This document shows, in pieces, positions 60,134 to 64,000 of a DNA stretch of 64,000 nucleotides (its first letter is position 1; each line of letters begins with the position of its first letter). The position numbers and the translations under genes were made by a program. A model generated the notes under the pieces. It was not told the origin of the DNA. It worked only from the letters and a program-made list of their open reading frames with translations, and ran no database searches. The DNA is from an uncultured Muribaculaceae bacterium (lineage in GTDB: Bacteria > Bacteroidota > Bacteroidia > Bacteroidales > Muribaculaceae). The stretch lies in the NCBI GenBank assembly GCA_910579675.1, contig CAJTUF010000005.1, positions 62,001 through 126,000 on the forward strand, read 5' to 3'.

Positions 60134-62230
60134 TCAGCTGATGCGGCCCCAGTCGAAGGCGCGGTCGAAGCGGCGGCGCATCTCGGTGCGTAGCAGGCCC
60201 GAAGTGAGGTCGGGATCGGCGTCGAGCACCTCTCCGGCAGCGGTGCGGGCCGCCGCCACTATGTCGCCATCGTGGGTGAGCGATGCCACCTTGAGCTCCA
60301 CGGGCAAGCCGCTCTGGAGCGTACCCTCCATATCGCCGGGGCCACGCATCTTCAGATCGGCCTCCGCCACCACAAATCCGTCGGTGGTCGAGGTCATCAC
60401 TTCAAGGCGCTTGCGAGTCTCCGAGGCGAGCTTCATTTTCGACATCAGTATGCAGTAGCTCTTGGCAGCTCCTCGCCCCACGCGTCCGCGCAACTGATGA
60501 AGCTGACTGAGGCCGAAACGCTCGGCGTTCTCTATCACCATCACCGAGGCGTTGGGCACATTAACTCCCACCTCTATCACCGTGGTGGCCACGAGGATAT
60601 GGGCCTTATGCTCGGCAAACTGCTTCATCTGCCATTCCTTCTCGGCCGGTTTGAGAGCGCCGTGGACCATCGCCACCTTGTAGTCGCGGAATATCTCGCG
60701 GATCTCCTCATACCCCTCCTCTACGGAGTGGAGCTCGCTCTTGTCGTTTTCCTTTATGGCGGGATAGACTATATATATCTGCCTCCCCTCCCGCAGCTGG
60801 GCGCCGATGGAGCGGTAGACATCCATACGCTGCTCCTCGTAGCGCAGGAGAGTGGTGACAGGCTTGCGCCCCGGGGGCAGCTCGTCGATCACCGACACGT
60901 CGAGATCGCCATATACGGTCATGGCCAGGGTGCGGGGTATGGGTGTGGCCGTCATGACCAGCACATGGGGCGGGATAAAATTCTTTTTCCACAGACGCGC
61001 CCTCTGGGCAACGCCGAAGCGGTGTTGCTCGTCGATCACGGCCAATCCGAGCTCTCTGAACACCACTCCCTCCTCGATCAGCGCATGGGTGCCCACGAGG
61101 ATATGCAGCGAGCCGTCGCGGAGCTGAGTGTCGATTATGTCGCGCTCCTTGCGTCGCGTCGATCCGGTGAGCAGGCGTATGTTGATGCCGAGGGGAGCCA
61201 CGAGGTCATGGAGGGTCTCATAGTGCTGGGTGGCCAGAATCTCGGTTGGCGCCATGAGGCAGGCCTGCTTGCCATTGTCGAGAGCTATGAGCATGGCAAA
61301 AAGCGCCACGAGTGTCTTGCCCGACCCTACATCGCCCTGCACCAGGCGGTTCATCTGGCGCCCGGTGATGGTGTCGGCATGAATCTCTTTTATCACCCTC
61401 TTCTGCGCGCCTGTGAGCGGAAAGGGGAGCATCTCGCTGTAGAAGCGGTTGAAGTAGCGGCCTATCCGCGGGAAGCGGTAGCCCTCGGTGGCGGCTTTGC
61501 GCCTCCGTCCATAGAGCTGGATATTGAGCTGGAGATAGAATAGCTCCTCAAACTTGAGTCGGTAGCGGGCTTGCTCAAGCACCTTGGCCGAGGATGGGTT
61601 ATGGACTGTTGCCATAGCCTCGCGCAGTCCCATCAGGCGACAGCGCGATATGATCTCTGGAGGCAGAGTCTCGGTCATCGAAGGCAAGAGCGCCCCGAGC
61701 ACCCCCTGCACCCATGTGAAGATGGTGCGCGAGGTGATGCCGGCATTGCGCAGCCGCTCGGTGAGCGGATACACTCCCCTCAACCCTCCCGCCGCTGTGG
61801 CCACGGAGCCGGGGGTGTCGACTTCGGGATGGACCATGCTCCACCGGCCCGACGCCTTGAAGAGTGTGGGCTTGCCAAAGATGATATACTCTGTGTTGGG
61901 AAGATACGCCTTGCGGATCCCTTCGATGCGGCGGAACCATATCACCTCCATTGTCGACCGTCCGTCGGAAAAGAGGCCTACAAGGCGCCGCTTGGCACCC
62001 TCGCCCTGCACGGTGAAGGTGACAAACCGGCCTTTGACCTGAACCGAGGGCATCTGATCGCCCGAAAAATCCTCGATGAGCTGAAATGAAGTGCGGTCGA
62101 GATACGACGAGGGGAAGTGGGTGGCCATGTCGCCGTAGGTTTGAATGCTGAGCTCCTTGGCAAGCATCTTGGCGCGCGTAGGCCCCACGCCCTTCAGATA
62201 CATTATATCGGTAGTCGCGGCAACGTACAT
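60134..62230 (-). CDS. recG: ATP-dependent DNA helicase RecG
   Basis: 698 residues, normal for RecG. The N-terminal wedge/OB domain starts with DIMYLKGVGPTRAKMLAKEL; then helicase motifs: Walker A GDVGSGKT, DExx box VIDEQHRFGV, motif III MTATPIPRTLA, motif V/VI TTVIEVGVNVPNASVMVIENAERFGLSQLHQLRGRVGRG. It remodels stalled replication forks and branched DNA. It starts 11 nt after ispD, so GH20-ispD-recG look like one transcript. Confidence 0.97.
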   Translation of the reverse strand: MYVAATTDIMYLKGVGPTRAKMLAKELSIQTYGDMATHFPSSYLDRTSFQLIEDFSGDQMPSVQVKGRFVTFTVQGEGAKRRLVGLFSDGRSTMEVIWFRRIEGIRKAYLPNTEYIIFGKPTLFKASGRWSMVHPEVDTPGSVATAAGGLRGVYPLTERLRNAGITSRTIFTWVQGVLGALLPSMTETLPPEIISRCRLMGLREAMATVHNPSSAKVLEQARYRLKFEELFYLQLNIQLYGRRRKAATEGYRFPRIGRYFNRFYSEMLPFPLTGAQKRVIKEIHADTITGRQMNRLVQGDVGSGKTLVALFAMLIALDNGKQACLMAPTEILATQHYETLHDLVAPLGINIRLLTGSTRRKERDIIDTQLRDGSLHILVGTHALIEEGVVFRELGLAVIDEQHRFGVAQRARLWKKNFIPPHVLVMTATPIPRTLAMTVYGDLDVSVIDELPPGRKPVTTLLRYEEQRMDVYRSIGAQLREGRQIYIVYPAIKENDKSELHSVEEGYEEIREIFRDYKVAMVHGALKPAEKEWQMKQFAEHKAHILVATTVIEVGVNVPNASVMVIENAERFGLSQLHQLRGRVGRGAAKSYCILMSKMKLASETRKRLEVMTSTTDGFVVAEADLKMRGPGDMEGTLQSGLPVELKVASLTHDGDIVAAARTAAGEVLDADPDLTSGLLRTEMRRRFDRAFDWGRIS

Positions 62231-62241
62231 ATGTCTATCGG

Positions 62242-62949
62242 TCAGCGCCGGTGGCCGAGGATTATCTCGGCTCGCTCTATGTCGGTGGGATGAGTGATCT
62301 TGATATTTGACGGATCACCGGCCACGAGTGCGGGCCCTTCGCCGCAAAAGACCTCTACAACCGATGCGTCGTCGGTGAGCATGGGGTCAGATGGATCGGC
62401 TGCATCATAGGCCACACGCAGCAACCGGGCTGGAAATGCCTGAGGAGTCTGAACAGCACGGTAGCCGGAGCGCGCAACAGCTTCGGTGCCTCCCCCGGGG
62501 AGAAGCCTGCGTATCGAGTCGGTGAGCTCCACCACGGGGATAGCGCCGCAGCTGCCCGGGCGCGAGGCCGCCTCGACAAGCCTGTCAACCACTGCAGGGG
62601 TAATCAGGGGGCGGGCTCCGTCGTGGATGGTGATCACATCAGCCTCCATCCGGGCCGTGGCTCTGAGGGCATTGGCCACGGTGGCGGCGCGGGTAGGGCC
62701 GCCCGCAGCTATCATGGCAGCTCCGGTCGGGCCATATGCAACCTCAATCTTCTCCCACACCGGAATCATGGGGGCGCTTATCGCCACAACAATCCTGTCG
62801 TCGGGCCCGGAGGCGCGACGCATGGCCTCGATAGTGTGGACTATCACCGGGCGCCCCGCCATGAGGCAGAACTGCTTGGGCAGGTCGGCGCCAAAGCGCG
62901 AGCCGCTACCGGCCGCCACAATGATATGAAGACTCCTTATTCCGCTCAT
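62242..62949 (-). CDS. ispD: 2-C-methyl-D-erythritol 4-phosphate cytidylyltransferase
   Basis: 235 residues. Third step of the MEP isoprenoid pathway. IIVAAGSGSRFGADLPKQF is the CTP-binding G-rich loop with the essential Lys; VITIHDGARPLI, ELTDSIRR and VQTPQAFPARLL are conserved, and the C-terminal GDPSNIKITHPTDIERAE is the IspD signature. It begins 5 nt after the GH20-type gene on the same strand. Confidence 0.95.
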   Translation of the reverse strand: MSGIRSLHIIVAAGSGSRFGADLPKQFCLMAGRPVIVHTIEAMRRASGPDDRIVVAISAPMIPVWEKIEVAYGPTGAAMIAAGGPTRAATVANALRATARMEADVITIHDGARPLITPAVVDRLVEAASRPGSCGAIPVVELTDSIRRLLPGGGTEAVARSGYRAVQTPQAFPARLLRVAYDAADPSDPMLTDDASVVEVFCGEGPALVAGDPSNIKITHPTDIERAEIILGHRR

Positions 62950-62954
62950 GATTG

Positions 62955-64000
62955 TTATTTCATGTCGGGCGCAGGCGAATCGAGCGAGGCGTCGGGGTCA
63001 TAGACTATGCCGTCGAGAGCGTGACGTCCGTCGGGATCGGTCACCACAAAAGTAAACTGCCACTTGTCGCGTCCGGCGCCATTGCTTCCGTTGTGGGGCA
63101 GGCGCATGAACACCCTGTTCCAACCCTTGCGCAGATGTATCTTCTCGGCGGGGCGGGCTGAAAGGTTTTCGTTTGTCAATCCTATGGTGGCATGATCCTG
63201 GGGAACGTCCATATCGGGCTGCTCCCACACCGGTGGGGCGATCTCGGTGCCATTGAGCCAGATGCGCGATCCGCGTCGATCCCATTGACCAGCCTCGGCG
63301 GTGTGCTCGTTGCCCGAGCGGCTGAAGGTATAGAATTCGATCAGCGCTCCGGCATCCTGCTCCACGGGCGAGTAGATATTGGTCCAGGCATGTACGGTCA
63401 CGCTGTCGTTGACCTCCTCAAAGAGGCCCTTCACGATCGGGTGCCAGATATGGCGAAGGTAGATACCGGCGCCTGCTGCGGGAGTAGAACCGTAAACCAC
63501 GCCATTCCATTCCACCTCCGTAGGTATGCTTATCGAGTCGCGGTAGAGCTCGAAAGCTCCCACCACCGACGGGTCGCCGCCATTGCTCATCTGATAACCT
63601 ACATTCCACTTCACATCGGTCTGCCTGACATAGGGTATCGGCTCATCTTTGAGCGAATGATCCTTGTGGAAGAGGAAGCGGCGCTCCCAGTCGGCAAACT
63701 CATCATATTCGGGTCCCGACACAGGGAGGGTGGTGCCGCCCTCCTCGATATAACTTTCGCCGCCGCCTGCCCATGCACGCTCGGCCGAGGCAAGCACGCT
63801 GGCATAAAAATTGTTCTGGTTGATGATATCATCCTGCGTGGGCACCTTGGTGTCGTTCCAGATAGCAGTGATGGTGCCGGCTATATCTTCATTGCCTGTC
63901 TGGGATCCGAAGATGGTCGACTTGTATATGCCCACCACATCGGCAAACACGTCGAAGTGGTTGATATAATTATAGCGCATATCAACATTGGGAATACCCT
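62955..64000 (-). CDS. GH20-type beta-N-acetylhexosaminidase, C-terminal part (cut by the right edge)
   Basis: 348 codons remain, open to the last base, so the N-terminus and start are outside. The sequence (RYNYINHFDVFADVVGIYKSTIFG, GTITAIWNDTKVP, IINQNNFYASVLASAERAWAGGG) corresponds to the end of the GH20 TIM barrel as found in Bacteroidetes hexosaminidases: the W-N-D stretch and AERAW line the active site in the family. After it comes a C-terminal beta domain (GAGIYLRHIWHP, GSRIWLNGTEI, LRKGWNRVFMRLPH). The catalytic Asp-Glu pair would be in the missing part. It would release terminal GlcNAc or GalNAc from host or dietary glycans. Confidence 0.8.
   Translation of the reverse strand, partial: GIPNVDMRYNYINHFDVFADVVGIYKSTIFGSQTGNEDIAGTITAIWNDTKVPTQDDIINQNNFYASVLASAERAWAGGGESYIEEGGTTLPVSGPEYDEFADWERRFLFHKDHSLKDEPIPYVRQTDVKWNVGYQMSNGGDPSVVGAFELYRDSISIPTEVEWNGVVYGSTPAAGAGIYLRHIWHPIVKGLFEEVNDSVTVHAWTNIYSPVEQDAGALIEFYTFSRSGNEHTAEAGQWDRRGSRIWLNGTEIAPPVWEQPDMDVPQDHATIGLTNENLSARPAEKIHLRKGWNRVFMRLPHNGSNGAGRDKWQFTFVVTDPDGRHALDGIVYDPDASLDSPAPDMK

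Noticed and set aside
60272..61543. 423-codon open frame on the plus strand across recG
   Set aside because: Antisense shadow of recG, whose helicase motifs are complete; no recognisable domain.

Overview
The window looks like a chromosomal segment of a GC-rich member of the Bacteroidales, most likely a gut bacterium of the Muribaculaceae type. The reasons are a SusC/SusD polysaccharide utilisation locus with a hybrid two-component-type sensor, families largely confined to Bacteroidetes (DUF3078, DUF4834, VKOR fused to a C39-like domain), and upstream regions carrying the Bacteroidetes promoter pattern TTTG-N19/20-TAnnTTTG. The family-level assignment is inference. I saw no rRNA, CRISPR array, insertion sequence or phage gene; one tRNA gene is present.

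Layout. 1-2100 (-): N-terminal 700 residues of a propeller sensor that runs off the left edge. 2367-17660 (+): a polysaccharide utilisation locus with susC, susD, a surface lipoprotein, a GH29 alpha-L-fucosidase interrupted by one in-frame TAG, a GH2 enzyme, then a glucuronate route (uxuA, an SDR mannonate oxidoreductase, uxaC, a hexuronate MFS carrier). Two long hairpins divide it into transport, hydrolase and uronate blocks. 17749-20985 (-): cation/proton antiporter and asd. 21458-22777 (+): ndk and an M23 peptidase. 22863-25299 (-): three overlapping envelope genes including a DUF3078 barrel. 25525-27055 (+): thioredoxin, VKOR/C39-like membrane protein and a 58-residue peptide, a compact cassette of unknown purpose. 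27076-29859 (-): tRNA-Arg, DUF2461, DUF4834, pssA, psd. 30089 (+): membrane-anchored OmpA-domain protein. 30913-38418: tripartite ABC exporter (-) divergent from a RegA-like regulator and histidine kinase (+).

38693-43251: guaB (-), then plsC, pepT, miaA (+). 43404-44462 (-): a lower-GC DUF1016 nuclease-like gene carrying copies of a palindrome inside and just after its coding frame. 44728-51077 (+): GH95 fucosidase, ispC, rseP, rlmI-like. 51124-58112 (-): pdxB, an unknown membrane protein, purD, a THUMP methyltransferase, serine acetyltransferase, DUF3298 lipoprotein. 58384-60030 (+): acpP, fabF. 60134-64000 (-): recG, ispD and a GH20-type protein cut by the right edge.

How it fits together. 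The first 18 kb encode capture of a fucose- and probably uronate-bearing glycan at the outer membrane, its trimming, and conversion of glucuronate to 2-keto-3-deoxygluconate; GH95 and GH20 genes elsewhere add to host-glycan use. Most of the rest is housekeeping (phospholipid, fatty acid, isoprenoid, purine, cysteine, PLP and aspartate-family synthesis). The items most worth a second look are the fucosidase nonsense codon, the thioredoxin-VKOR-peptide cassette, the coding palindromes in the DUF1016 gene, and the hairpins that partition the utilisation locus.
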